A DNA stretch of 10,288 nucleotides, from the NCBI GenBank assembly GCA_016776525.1, contig JADHTD010000071.1, positions 1-10,288 of the forward strand, in the 5' to 3' direction. Positions within the stretch are counted from its first letter, which is position 1; every line of letters begins with the position of its first letter. This document shows positions 1-7,136 of this stretch, piece by piece. The notes beneath the pieces are model-generated. The model was not told the origin of the DNA. It saw only the letters and a program-made list of their open reading frames with translations, and did not search any database. The position numbers were made by a program, and so were the translations under genes. Source of the DNA: Rhodospirillales bacterium. Its GTDB lineage: Bacteria > Pseudomonadota > Alphaproteobacteria > Rhodospirillales > JADHTD01.

Positions 1-242
1 AGAACGGCGTCACCGAGGACGATATCCTGGTGCATGATGAAACCAACAAGCTGCTGGCCATGATGTTGGCCGACATGGACCTGCCGTTGCTGCCGATGGC
101 CATCGGGGTTATCTATTGTGCCCCCAACCCCAGCTTCGATGCCAACCTGCTCGGCCAGGTCGAAGAAGCCAAGGCCAAGGCCAAGGACCGCGACATCAAT
201 ACCTTGTTGCGCCGCGGTAATACCTGGGAAGTCGATGACTGA
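1..242 (+). CDS. korB: 2-oxoglutarate (2-oxoacid):ferredoxin oxidoreductase subunit beta, C-terminal end (partial)
   Basis: The reading frame is already open at the left edge (first whole codon at base 3) and ends at TGA 240-242, so only about the last 79 residues are visible. They include NGVTEDDILVHDE, then a hydrophobic stretch running into GVIYCAPNPSFD, and end in NTLLRRGNTWEVDD. This matches the end of the thiamine-pyrophosphate-binding beta subunit of KorAB-type enzymes, which oxidatively decarboxylate 2-oxoglutarate or related 2-oxoacids to acyl-CoA and reduce ferredoxin in the cytoplasm. The catalytic TPP and iron-sulfur motifs lie upstream, outside the window, so substrate specificity cannot be judged. 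korA is expected just upstream. The GTG at base 30 is an internal valine codon, not a start. A probable terminator follows at 295-330, separating this gene from pnt. Confidence 0.85.
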   Translation, partial: NGVTEDDILVHDETNKLLAMMLADMDLPLLPMAIGVIYCAPNPSFDANLLGQVEEAKAKAKDRDINTLLRRGNTWEVDD

Positions 243-294
243 TTTTTGATGGAAACCGGAACAAGTGCATCCGGTTGCCAATCCTAACCCAATG

Positions 295-330
295 AAAGCC
301 GCCAGGGCCAAATCGCTCCGGCGGTTTTCT
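295..330 (+). terminator. Probable intrinsic terminator after korB
   Basis: AAAGCCGCC (295-303) pairs with GGCGGTTTT (320-328) through nine base pairs including one G.T pair, with a 16-base loop. The right arm runs into TTTTCTT. The loop is long, so this is a moderate rather than ideal terminator, but it sits 53 bases after the korB stop and in the right direction. Confidence 0.6.
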
Positions 331-389
331 TGATCCGCCTTTCCGGGCATTGACCACGGACAAGTCGTTTCCGGACAGGACTGGTAAAG

Positions 390-401
390 TTCCGGCCGGA
401 A
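390..401. repeat. Perfect 12-bp palindrome in the pnt leader
   Basis: TTCCGGCCGGAA is a perfect palindrome 115 bp upstream of pntAA. Further TTCCGG or CCGGAA copies occur at 256-261, 341-346 and 369-374 in the same intergenic region. It could be an operator or simply sequence bias. No -10/-35 pair good enough to call was found next to it. Confidence 0.35.
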
Positions 402-465
402 ACCGGAGCCAAAAACTTCAAGGCAAACCTTGAGAATCATGAAGCTTCGGGGCATAACACGGGCT

Positions 466-487
466 GGTCTTTCCCGGGGGAAGGACC
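466..487 (+). promoter_or_regulatory. Strong hairpin in the pntAA 5' leader
   Basis: GGTCTTTCCC (466-475) and GGGAAGGACC (478-487) are complementary across all ten positions, with one T.G pair, separated by only GG. In RNA this folds as about nine pairs with a tetraloop. It ends 28 bases before the pntAA ATG and has no T-tract, so it is not a terminator. A second smaller inverted repeat, TCAAGG-CAAA-CCTTGA, lies at 418-433. They may affect mRNA stability or translation of pntAA; that function is inferred. Confidence 0.4.
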
Positions 488-515
488 GAGCGGGAAATCT
501 TGGGAAAACAGCACT

Positions 516-1706
<1,191 letters not shown>

Positions 1707-1711
1707 GGGCC

Positions 1712-2119
1712 ATGGATGCGGCAACCATTGCGGACCATACCGCCAATTTGGCCAAGGAAGCGGCGGCACTGGCCGCCGATGCGGCTGAAGTGGCGGCATC
1801 GGCCGCCCAACTGACGTTGAGCCAGGGCGGCGGCGGCGAGAGTTTCCTGTCGCTGTTTACCGTCTTCGTGCTGGCCTGTTTTGTCGGCTTTTACGTGGTG
1901 TGGAGCGTCACGCCGGCGTTGCATTCGCCGCTGATGGCGGTGACCAACGCTATTTCCTCGGTGATTATCGTCGGCGGCCTGCTGGCTGCCGGTCCCGCCG
2001 ACATGAACTTCTCAAAGGTTATGGGCTTTCTGGCCGTGACCCTGGCATCGGTCAATATCTTCGGTGGCTTCATCGTCACCAACCGGATGTTGGCCATGTT
2101 CAAAAAGAAAAAGAAATAA
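1712..2119 (+). CDS. pntAB: NAD(P)+ transhydrogenase, subunit alpha part 2 (dII membrane segment)
   Basis: This 135-residue small membrane subunit contributes the alpha-side helices of the proton channel domain dII in the inner membrane. An Ala-rich, amphipathic N-terminal stretch (about 1-33) is followed by three predicted transmembrane segments at roughly 48-66, 79-94 and 103-123. The second and third contain TNAISSVIIVGG and ASVNIFGGFIVTNRM, both strongly conserved in PntAB. The length is close to the roughly 139 residues of the R. rubrum protein. The protein ends in FKKKKK, a positively charged tail expected on the cytoplasmic side. An AAGGGG sequence overlapping the pntAA stop serves as ribosome binding site. 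The gene lies between pntAA and pntB with gaps of 5 and 12 bases. Confidence 0.96.
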   Translation: MDAATIADHTANLAKEAAALAADAAEVAASAAQLTLSQGGGGESFLSLFTVFVLACFVGFYVVWSVTPALHSPLMAVTNAISSVIIVGGLLAAGPADMNFSKVMGFLAVTLASVNIFGGFIVTNRMLAMFKKKKK

Positions 2120-2131
2120 GGGGGCGGACAG

Positions 2132-3523
2132 ATGAGTGTTACAGCAACAGGTTTCGCCTATCTCATTGCCTCGGTGTGCTTCATCATGGCACTGCGCGGC
2201 CTCAGCTCGCCGGAATCGGCCCGCAACGGCAACTACTTCGGTATCGCCGGCATGGTTATCGCCATTGTCACGACGCTGCTGGACCCGGGCGTGGTCAGCT
2301 TCGGCAGCATCATCCTCGGCATCCTGATCGGCGGTTCGATCGGCACCGTGGTCGCCCTGCGCATCCAGATGACGGCCCTGCCGCAACTGGTCGCCGCCTT
2401 CCACTCGCTGGTCGGTATGGCCGCCGTCTTCGTGGCGGCCAGCGCCTTCTATAACCCGGAAGCCTACGGCATCGGTAAATTCGGCGATATCGCCGTCGCC
2501 AGCCTCATTGAGATGAGCCTCGGCACGGCCATCGGCGCCATTACCTTCTCCGGTTCGGTGATCGCCTTTGCCAAGCTGCAAGGCATCATGAGCGGCGCGC
2601 CGCTGGTCTTCAAAGGCCAGCATATGCTCAACGCCGCCATTGGCGCCGCCATCGTCTTGCTGATCGTGGTGTTGGCGACCAGCCAATCGGAAAGCACCTT
2701 CTGGCTGTTGGTGGCCCTAAGCTTCCTGATCGGCTTCCTGATCATCGTACCGATCGGCGGCGCTGACATGCCGGTGGTGGTCTCCATGCTCAACTCGTAC
2801 TCGGGCTGGGCGGCCTGCGGCATCGGCTTTACGTTGTCCAACCCGGCGCTGATCGTCACCGGCGCCCTGGTCGGCTCGTCGGGCGCCATCCTCAGCTACA
2901 TCATGTGTAAAGGCATGAACCGCTCGATCTTCAACGTGTTGCTGGGTGGTTTCGGCGGCGAAGTGGCCGGTCCGGCCGGTGGCGGCGGGCCCCAGGGCTC
3001 GGTCAAGTCGGGCAGCGCCGACGACGCGGCCTTCATCATGAAGAATGCCTCGAAGGTCATCATCGTGCCCGGTTACGGCATGGCCGTGGCCCAGGCCCAG
3101 CATGCCCTGCGTGAAATGGCCGACACCCTCAAGGCAGAAGGCGTCGATGTCGCCTATGCCATCCATCCGGTGGCCGGGCGCATGCCGGGGCACATGAACG
3201 TGCTGCTGGCGGAAGCCAACGTGCCCTATGACGAGGTTTTCGAGTTGGAGGAGATCAACCATGAATTCTCCACCGCCGATGTCGCCTTCGTCATCGGTGC
3301 CAACGACGTCACCAACCCGGCGGCGAAAACGGATCCCAGCAGCGCCATTTACGGCATGCCGATCCTGGATGTGGAAAAGGCGGGGACGACGCTGTTCATC
3401 AAACGCTCAATGGCGTCCGGTTACGCCGGCGTGGCCAACGAACTGTTCTTCCGCGACAAGACCATGATGTTGTTCGGCGACGCCAAGAAGATGACGGAAG
3501 AAATCGTCCAGGCTTTGGGCTAG
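2132..3523 (+). CDS. pntB: NAD(P)+ transhydrogenase, subunit beta (dII + NADP(H)-binding dIII)
   Basis: This 463-residue subunit joins the remaining proton-channel helices (about 1-260) to the cytoplasmic NADP(H)-binding domain dIII (about 290-463). The conserved channel histidine is H91 in AFHSLVGMAA, equivalent to E. coli beta-His91. D212 in GGADMPVVV and N221 in MLNSYSGWAA match the functionally important Asp213 and Asn222 of E. coli, offset by one. dIII carries the GYGMAVAQAQ nucleotide-binding turn (314-323), the loop HPVAGRMPGHMNVLLAEA, the GANDVTNPAA motif with D392, and KRSMASGYAGV. No key residue is missing, so the enzyme should be functional. A GGGGGCGG ribosome binding site precedes the ATG. 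It is the last gene of the pnt operon, closed by the terminator at 3553-3584. Confidence 0.97.
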   Translation: MSVTATGFAYLIASVCFIMALRGLSSPESARNGNYFGIAGMVIAIVTTLLDPGVVSFGSIILGILIGGSIGTVVALRIQMTALPQLVAAFHSLVGMAAVFVAASAFYNPEAYGIGKFGDIAVASLIEMSLGTAIGAITFSGSVIAFAKLQGIMSGAPLVFKGQHMLNAAIGAAIVLLIVVLATSQSESTFWLLVALSFLIGFLIIVPIGGADMPVVVSMLNSYSGWAACGIGFTLSNPALIVTGALVGSSGAILSYIMCKGMNRSIFNVLLGGFGGEVAGPAGGGGPQGSVKSGSADDAAFIMKNASKVIIVPGYGMAVAQAQHALREMADTLKAEGVDVAYAIHPVAGRMPGHMNVLLAEANVPYDEVFELEEINHEFSTADVAFVIGANDVTNPAAKTDPSSAIYGMPILDVEKAGTTLFIKRSMASGYAGVANELFFRDKTMMLFGDAKKMTEEIVQALG

Positions 3524-3552
3524 ACGGTTTTTCCCACTAAGTTCTTAGGAAG

Positions 3553-3584
3553 GCGGGCTCCCTTACCGGGGGCCCGCTTTTTTT
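3553..3584 (+). terminator. Intrinsic terminator of the pnt operon
   Basis: GCGGGCTCCC (3553-3562) pairs with GGGGGCCCGC (3568-3577) over ten positions with one T.G pair and a five-base TTACC loop, followed directly by seven T (3578-3584). It lies 29 bases after the pntB stop. Confidence 0.93.
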
Positions 3585-3626
3585 ACGGGTTTGTTGAAGG
3601 AAGGCTTGCCCGGACTCCAGGCATGC

Positions 3627-3658
3627 AAAAGCGCACGGCGGTTACCCACTGTGCGCTT
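3627..3658 (-). terminator. Probable intrinsic terminator of rpsU
   Basis: AAGCGCAC (3629-3636) and GTGCGCTT (3651-3658) form a perfect eight-pair stem. Inside it GTGG-GTAA-CCGC (minus strand) can extend the helix. On the minus strand the stem is followed by a short TTTT run (A 3627-3630 on plus). It starts about 50 bases after the rpsU stop. The opposite end reads TTAAAT, so weak activity on the plus strand is possible. Confidence 0.65.
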
Positions 3659-3706
3659 AAATCTTTAAAGCCTTGGGGGATGTCGGAGAAGGGGGGCCGG
3701 GAGGCC

Positions 3707-3910
3707 CTAGAAACCTTCCCGTTCCAGGCGCTTGCGCTCCAGCTTACGGGCACGGCGAACGGCTTCACCCCGTTCACGGGCTCTCTTTTCGCTGGGCTTT
3801 TCGTAGGAACGGCGGAGCTTCATTTCACGGAAGACGCCTTCACGCTGCATCTTCTTTTTCAGCACCTTGAGGGCCTGATCGACGTTGTTGTCACGGACGA
3901 GTACTTGCAC
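3707..3910 (-). CDS. rpsU: 30S ribosomal protein S21
   Basis: This 67-residue basic protein is S21, the small-subunit protein near the anti-Shine-Dalgarno end of 16S rRNA that helps translation initiation. The family core (QVLVRDNNVDQALKVLKKKMQ followed by EGVFREMKLRRSYEKPSEKR) is plainly present, and the C-terminal half is a run of Arg/Lys/Glu as usual. The start chosen is GTG at 3908-3910, which places the conserved QVLVRDN directly after the initiator, as in homologues. A GTG seven codons upstream (3929-3931) is in frame, but its extra residues MKERRLA are not typical, and the AAAGAGAG between the two GTGs fits as ribosome binding site for the downstream one. The gene stands alone, with a structured leader (3935-4017) and its own terminator (3627-3658), divergent from def. 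Confidence 0.94.
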   Translation of the reverse strand: MQVLVRDNNVDQALKVLKKKMQREGVFREMKLRRSYEKPSEKRARERGEAVRRARKLERKRLEREGF

Positions 3911-3934
3911 GGCTAATCGTCTCTCTTTCACTCG

Positions 3935-4017
3935 GTATCAGATGGTTTTACAGTGTTTCCCAATTGCTTGGGAATGTCTCCCGACTCAGTGGGAGCGGCC
4001 TTCTAACACATTGATAC
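3935..4017 (-). promoter_or_regulatory. Structured leader/operator region between rpsU and def
   Basis: Three nested inverted repeats lie here: GTATCA (3935-3940) with TGATAC (4012-4017) on the outside; TTCCCAA-TTGC-TTGGGAA (3957-3974), a perfect seven-pair hairpin; and CTCCC-g-AC with GT-GGGAG (3978-3995), a bulged hairpin with loop TCA. Together they could fold as a three-way junction whose closing helix ends just before the rpsU ribosome binding site. A further TTGGGAA lies at 4022-4028. They could equally be protein-binding sites on DNA. No convincing -35/-10 was found. Confidence 0.4.
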
Positions 4018-4098
4018 GGCATTGGGAAGGCAAAACCGGCAAAAAATGGCGCTGACGGTCATTTTCGAAGACGGCTATTTAGGGAGGAAATCAGGTCC

Positions 4099-4683
4099 AT
4101 GGCCATACTCAAAATCGCCCGCATGGGCCACCCGGTGCTGTGCCGCCCGGCGGACCCGGTCGAAGACCCGACCTCTGACGGCATTAAGGTGCTGGTTTCC
4201 GATATGCTGGAAACCCTGGCCGATGCCGGTGGCGTCGGCCTGGCCGCTCCGCAGGTGCATTACCCCCTGCGCCTGGTCATCTTCCACGTGCCGGCGGCGC
4301 GGGCGGCGGCTGAGCGCTACCAGGACGCCGGTCTCGACGAAGACCAGGGGGAAGTGCCGTTGACGGTGCTGATCAACCCGGAAATCGAACCCCTGGCCGA
4401 CGACACGGCGGAAGCTTTCGAAAGCTGCCTTTCCCTGCCCGGCATGATGGGGGCGGTGCCGCGTTACACCCATATCCGCTATCGGGGCGTCGGCCTCGAC
4501 GGCCAGCCCATCGAACGGGAAGCCAAGGATTTCCATGCCCGCGTCGTCCAGCATGAATGCGACCACCTGGACGGTACCCTCTATCCGATGCGGATGTCCG
4601 ACCTCAGCCGCTTCGGCTTTATCGAGGATATGAAACGCGGCCTTGCCGACGACGAAGACAGCGGTGGCGAAGAAGAGCGTTAA
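4099..4683 (+). CDS. def: Peptide deformylase
   Basis: This 194-residue metalloenzyme removes the N-formyl group from nascent proteins at the ribosome. All three family motifs are present: GVGLAAPQ (45-52), ESCLSLPG (108-115, Ser in place of the usual Gly of EGCLS, a known variant), and QHECDHLDG (151-159). The metal ligands are C110, H152 and H156, and E153 is the catalytic base. An insertion of about 20 residues rich in Ala/Glu/Asp (65-86) separates motifs 1 and 2, and the tail is acidic (ADDEDSGGEEER). A good ribosome binding site, GGGAGGAAAT, precedes the ATG. No fmt homologue lies in the window, so this gene is separate from the common def-fmt pair. It is divergent from rpsU, giving a small translation-related locus. 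Confidence 0.94.
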   Translation: MAILKIARMGHPVLCRPADPVEDPTSDGIKVLVSDMLETLADAGGVGLAAPQVHYPLRLVIFHVPAARAAAERYQDAGLDEDQGEVPLTVLINPEIEPLADDTAEAFESCLSLPGMMGAVPRYTHIRYRGVGLDGQPIEREAKDFHARVVQHECDHLDGTLYPMRMSDLSRFGFIEDMKRGLADDEDSGGEEER

Positions 4684-4731
4684 GCCGTCCGTTCCCCGCA
4701 TAGCCCCGGTCCCATCCAAACCCGCTCCGGC

Positions 4732-4798
4732 GGCCCGCTAACGGGCCTGCACGGCACTCTGGCCAGCGTTCTTTGAGGGCCTGTTCAGGCCCGTCAAA
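4732..4798 (+). promoter_or_regulatory. Two strong hairpins downstream of def
   Basis: GGCCCG-CTAA-CGGGCC (4732-4747) is a perfect six-pair hairpin. TTTGAGGGCCTG (4772-4783) pairs with CAGGCCC-g-TCAAA (4786-4798) through 12 pairs with one bulged G and a TT gap. Neither is followed by a T-tract on either strand. They may end or stabilise the def transcript 3' end, but cannot be called classical terminators. The sequence GGGCCTG occurs in both. Confidence 0.4.
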
Positions 4799-4804
4799 AG
4801 GCGG

Positions 4805-4867
4805 TCACGGAGTTGTTATTGAGAGTGAATAGTTTTGTCCCCTGATTAACATAATATTCGAGGGACA
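4805..4867 (+). promoter_or_regulatory. AT-rich probable promoter region of the cupredoxin gene
   Basis: The stretch is markedly AT-richer than its surroundings and lies 80-140 bases before the cupredoxin start. It contains TTGTTATTG (4813-4821), TAATAT (4853-4858) and an inverted repeat TGTCCC/GGGACA (4836-4841 and 4862-4867) around a 20-base AT-rich core. No -35/-10 pair with good spacing could be fixed, so this is a region call rather than a mapped promoter. Confidence 0.3.
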
Positions 4868-4943
4868 CGCTTCAATCGTGTCATTCAGAGGTTTCACCGC
4901 ACCCGGTTCCCGCAACCGTGTTCAAGGAAGAGGGAAGAAAGAA

Positions 4944-5267
4944 ATGTCTCGCATTCGTTTAACCGCCTTCACCACCGTTGTCGCCTTGGGCCTGGCCATG
5001 CCGGCGATGGCCGCCGAGGTCAAAGTCACTGAAAAGAGCAACAAGTTTAGCCCTAAGAACCTGACTATTGCCGTCGGCGATACCGTTACCTGGGTCAACC
5101 AGGACGGTTATACCCATAACGTTCATTCCAAGACCAAGGGACATATATTCAACATCGGCTTACAGGAAGCCGGCGGTTCCGACTCGCTCAAGTTCGACAA
5201 GGCCGGCACCGTCAAAATCCGTTGCTCGATCCATCCGAAAATGAGGATGACCATCAAGGTTCAATAA
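4944..5267 (+). CDS. Exported cupredoxin (plastocyanin/pseudoazurin-like blue copper protein)
   Basis: This 107-residue precursor has a signal peptide of about 23 residues (MSRIRLTAF, hydrophobic core, AMA-AE cleavage site) and an 84-residue mature domain. The type-1 copper ligands are visible: H58 in GYTHNVHS, and C94, H97 and M102 in RCSIHPKMRM. The C-x2-H-x4-M spacing is the one known for plastocyanin and pseudoazurin. Such proteins carry single electrons in the periplasm; the partner here is unknown. The start at 4944 is preferred over an in-frame start at 4878 because it gives a normal signal peptide and is preceded by a purine-rich ribosome binding site (GGAAGAGGGAAG). The upstream 22 codons are hydrophilic and unlike a secretion signal. 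No terminator is seen after the gene, so transcription may continue into the mini-ORF at 5307. Confidence 0.88.
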   Translation: MSRIRLTAFTTVVALGLAMPAMAAEVKVTEKSNKFSPKNLTIAVGDTVTWVNQDGYTHNVHSKTKGHIFNIGLQEAGGSDSLKFDKAGTVKIRCSIHPKMRMTIKVQ

Positions 5268-5306
5268 CCATTACACAGCCGCACCGGCAGGGAAGGGGAG
5301 ACGGGT

Positions 5307-5363
5307 ATGAAAATTCGAAGTAAAATCCTGGCCGGCTTCAACAAACTCTTTGATTTCTCCTAA
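5307..5363 (+). CDS. 18-residue mini-ORF resembling a chemoreceptor N-terminus
   Basis: ATG at 5307 opens a frame encoding MKIRSKILAGFNKLFDFS, ending at TAA 5361-5363. It is preceded by a strong ribosome binding site (GGAAGGGGAG, about six bases before the ATG). The first eleven residues resemble the cytoplasmic start of methyl-accepting chemotaxis proteins and related sensors (typically K-I-R-x-K-I/L-L-x-G-F before the first membrane helix), but the helix is absent. It may be the remnant of a deleted receptor gene, a leader peptide, or a real small protein. It lies between the cupredoxin and the response regulator. Confidence 0.35.
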   Translation: MKIRSKILAGFNKLFDFS

Positions 5364-5377
5364 TTAACTTTTACAAC
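5350..5377 (+). promoter_or_regulatory. Possible promoter for the response regulator gene
   Basis: TTGATT (5350-5355) and TACAAC (5372-5377) are separated by 16 bases in an AT-rich patch. Each matches four of six bases of the sigma-70-type consensus. It lies 84 bases before the response regulator start and overlaps the end of the mini-ORF. Confidence 0.3.
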
Positions 5378-5394
5378 ATTACGAACTGCGCGGG

Positions 5395-5417
5395 CCTTTC
5401 CAGGGAGGATGGAAAGG
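5395..5417 (+). promoter_or_regulatory. Hairpin with a Shine-Dalgarno-like loop upstream of the response regulator
   Basis: CCTTTCCA (5395-5402) pairs perfectly with TGGAAAGG (5410-5417) around the loop GGGAGGA, which is itself anti-16S-complementary. It lies 43 bases before the ATG, too far to be that gene's ribosome binding site. It could bind ribosomes or a C-rich small RNA; function unknown. Confidence 0.35.
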
Positions 5418-5460
5418 GGCCGGGCTGGCTTTGCATATCGATAATGATGCCGGAATAATA

Positions 5461-6372
5461 ATGAGCACAAATAAAGCCGATACCGTTCTCGTCGTTGATG
5501 ATGCCGAACCCAACCGCCTTTTCCTGGAAGCACACCTGAAAGCCGCCGGATATCAGGTTCTGGAAGCCACCGACGGAGACGAGGCGATCTCGGTTCTGGT
5601 CGATTATCAGGATGCGGTCGATGTCGTCCTGCTCGACCGCCGCATGCCGCGCGTCGATGGCATGGATGTATTGGCCTGGATCAAAAAACAGGCCCCGCTG
5701 AAAAGCCTGCCGGTGATCTTCCAAACCGCCGCCGACAGCGAAAAAGAGATCGTCGAAGGCATCGATGCCGGGGCCTATTATTACCTGACCAAGCCCTACG
5801 AGCCGGGGCTCGTTCTCTCCATCACCCGGGCGGCGGTCGAGGATTACAACCACCACAGGGCCCTGCAAAAAGAGGTCTCGTCCCGGGCCGAGACCCTGGC
5901 CCTGATGACGGAAGGGCGCTTCCTCATTCAAACCCTGGGTCAGGCAAACGATCTGGCCGTCACCCTGGCCAACAGGATGCCGGACCCGGACAGCCGGGTG
6001 CTGGGTATTTCCGAACTTCTGATCAACGCCATCGAACACGGCAATCTGGGCATCTCTTATGAAGAGAAAACGCGCCTCATCGCCAACGGCAGGCTCGTCA
6101 AGGAAATCAACCGGCGGGCGGTCAACCCTCAGAACACCGGTAAATACGTCACCGTCTATTGGCAGTGTGACCGGGAGAAAATTTCCATAACCATCACCGA
6201 CGAAGGCCAAGGATTCGACTGGAAATCCTACCTCGACATCGATCCCGACCGGGTCTTCGATTCCCATGGCCGCGGTATCGCCATTGCCCGGCGGATGAGT
6301 TTCGACACCTTGGAGTTCTCAGGCAAGGGCAATGTGGTGACGGGAACGGTTCTCTTATCCCCGGCCCGGTAA
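5461..6372 (+). CDS. Response regulator with C-terminal HATPase (RsbW/kinase-like ATP-binding) domain
   Basis: This 303-residue cytoplasmic protein has a receiver domain at about 7-125 with the acidic pocket D13/D14, phosphoacceptor D59 (VLLDRRMP), T89 and K111 all in place. A short linker (about 126-160) is followed by an ATP-binding domain of the histidine-kinase/anti-sigma-factor (GHKL) type at about 165-300. N-box ELLINAIEHGN has N189, the G1 box is DEGQGFDW (247-254), and the G2-like box is SHGRGIAIARRM (268-279). There is no phosphorylatable His dimerisation domain, so it is not an ordinary histidine kinase. The nearest known logic is a phosphorylation-controlled serine kinase or anti-sigma factor (RsbW/SpoIIAB type), but no partner gene is adjacent. 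The start at 5461 puts the receiver 8 residues in; an upstream in-frame TTG (5431) is less likely. The ribosome binding site is weak (CCGGAA). Confidence 0.85.
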   Translation: MSTNKADTVLVVDDAEPNRLFLEAHLKAAGYQVLEATDGDEAISVLVDYQDAVDVVLLDRRMPRVDGMDVLAWIKKQAPLKSLPVIFQTAADSEKEIVEGIDAGAYYYLTKPYEPGLVLSITRAAVEDYNHHRALQKEVSSRAETLALMTEGRFLIQTLGQANDLAVTLANRMPDPDSRVLGISELLINAIEHGNLGISYEEKTRLIANGRLVKEINRRAVNPQNTGKYVTVYWQCDREKISITITDEGQGFDWKSYLDIDPDRVFDSHGRGIAIARRMSFDTLEFSGKGNVVTGTVLLSPAR

Positions 6373-6449
6373 GGCCTTTTGATAAGCGGTATTTTCCTAA
6401 ACAAAACCGATCTGGTAAGGTGAAGGCCGCGATTGGCTTAGGAGTGAGC

Positions 6450-7106
6450 ATGCAGGATCAGCAGGATATCCGCGACGCCATACTGCTGTCGACACTGCCG
6501 CATGTGGCGTTCGACGGCTGGACCCATAAGGCCCTTGAGGCGGGAACGCGGGACGCGGGGTTTGAGCCGGAATTGCGCCTGCGGGTTTTCCCTGGCGGCT
6601 TGCGGGAAGTGGCGGAGCATTTCTCGGAATATGCCGACCGCCGCATGCTGGCGGCCCTGGACGGTCTTGACTTGGATGAAATGAAGGTCCGCGACCGGGT
6701 CGCCGCCGGTGTGCGCGCCCGCCTTGAGGCCCTGACGCCGCACCGCGAGGCTGTCCGTTATGTCTTGGCCTATCTGGCCCTGCCGACCAACGGCGGCACC
6801 GTCCTCAGGCTGACCTTCAACACGCTCAATGCCATCTGGTACGCGGCCGGCGATACCGCCACCGATTTCAATTACTACACCAAACGCGGCCTGCTGGCCC
6901 CGGTCTATATGTCGACGGTGCTCTATTGGCTGTCAGATACGTCGGAAGGGTATGCCGATACCTGGGATTTCCTCGACCGGCGGATCGGCGACGTGCTGAA
7001 GATTCCGATGATGCAGGCCCGGGTCAAGAACCTGCTGAAGGATTTTCCCAGGCCCTATAAAGGTACCGGAAGGTCCTTTGGACGGCCGCTCAGGAGCAGG
7101 GGCTGA
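6450..7106 (+). CDS. COQ9-family ubiquinone biosynthesis protein
   Basis: This 218-residue soluble protein belongs to the COQ9 family, whose characterised eukaryotic members bind lipids and help the COQ7 hydroxylase act on ubiquinone intermediates at the membrane. The N-terminal part (about 5-75, DAILLSTLPHVAFDGWTHKAL) corresponds to the TetR-like helical region. The conserved C-terminal domain (about 98-185) carries NGGTVLRLTFNTLNAIWYAAGD followed by TDFNYYTKRGLL and YADTWDFLDRRI, which are family hallmarks. The C-terminus is basic. The start at 6450 is chosen because AGGAG sits six bases upstream; an in-frame GTG at 6420 would add ten residues with no ribosome binding site. The glycosylase gene follows 30 bases downstream on the same strand. 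Confidence 0.92.
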   Translation: MQDQQDIRDAILLSTLPHVAFDGWTHKALEAGTRDAGFEPELRLRVFPGGLREVAEHFSEYADRRMLAALDGLDLDEMKVRDRVAAGVRARLEALTPHREAVRYVLAYLALPTNGGTVLRLTFNTLNAIWYAAGDTATDFNYYTKRGLLAPVYMSTVLYWLSDTSEGYADTWDFLDRRIGDVLKIPMMQARVKNLLKDFPRPYKGTGRSFGRPLRSRG

Positions 7107-7136
7107 CTCCGCGCCTCTCTCCGGAAACCTGAACCG

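Noticed and set aside
2012..3262. Minus-strand frames opposite pntB (2012-2686 and 2717-3262)
   Set aside because: They are His/Asp/Gly-rich shadow translations typical of the antisense of GC-rich membrane protein genes. pntB is certain on the plus strand.
4075..4719. Minus-strand frame of 214 codons opposite def
   Set aside because: All deformylase motifs are on the plus strand, and the antisense product shows no family features.
4878..4943. Longer N-terminus for the cupredoxin
   Set aside because: The added 22 residues are charged and would mask the signal peptide; the ribosome binding site favours 4944.
5409..5444. Eleven-codon frame starting at the ATG in GGATGGAAAGG
   Set aside because: The Shine-Dalgarno-like bases abut the ATG with no spacer and lie inside the hairpin; the product has no recognisable feature.
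5371..6267. Long minus-strand frame (298 codons) opposite the response regulator gene
   Set aside because: It is an antisense shadow of GC-rich codons; the plus-strand protein has all receiver and ATPase motifs, whereas the minus translation shows no recognisable domain.
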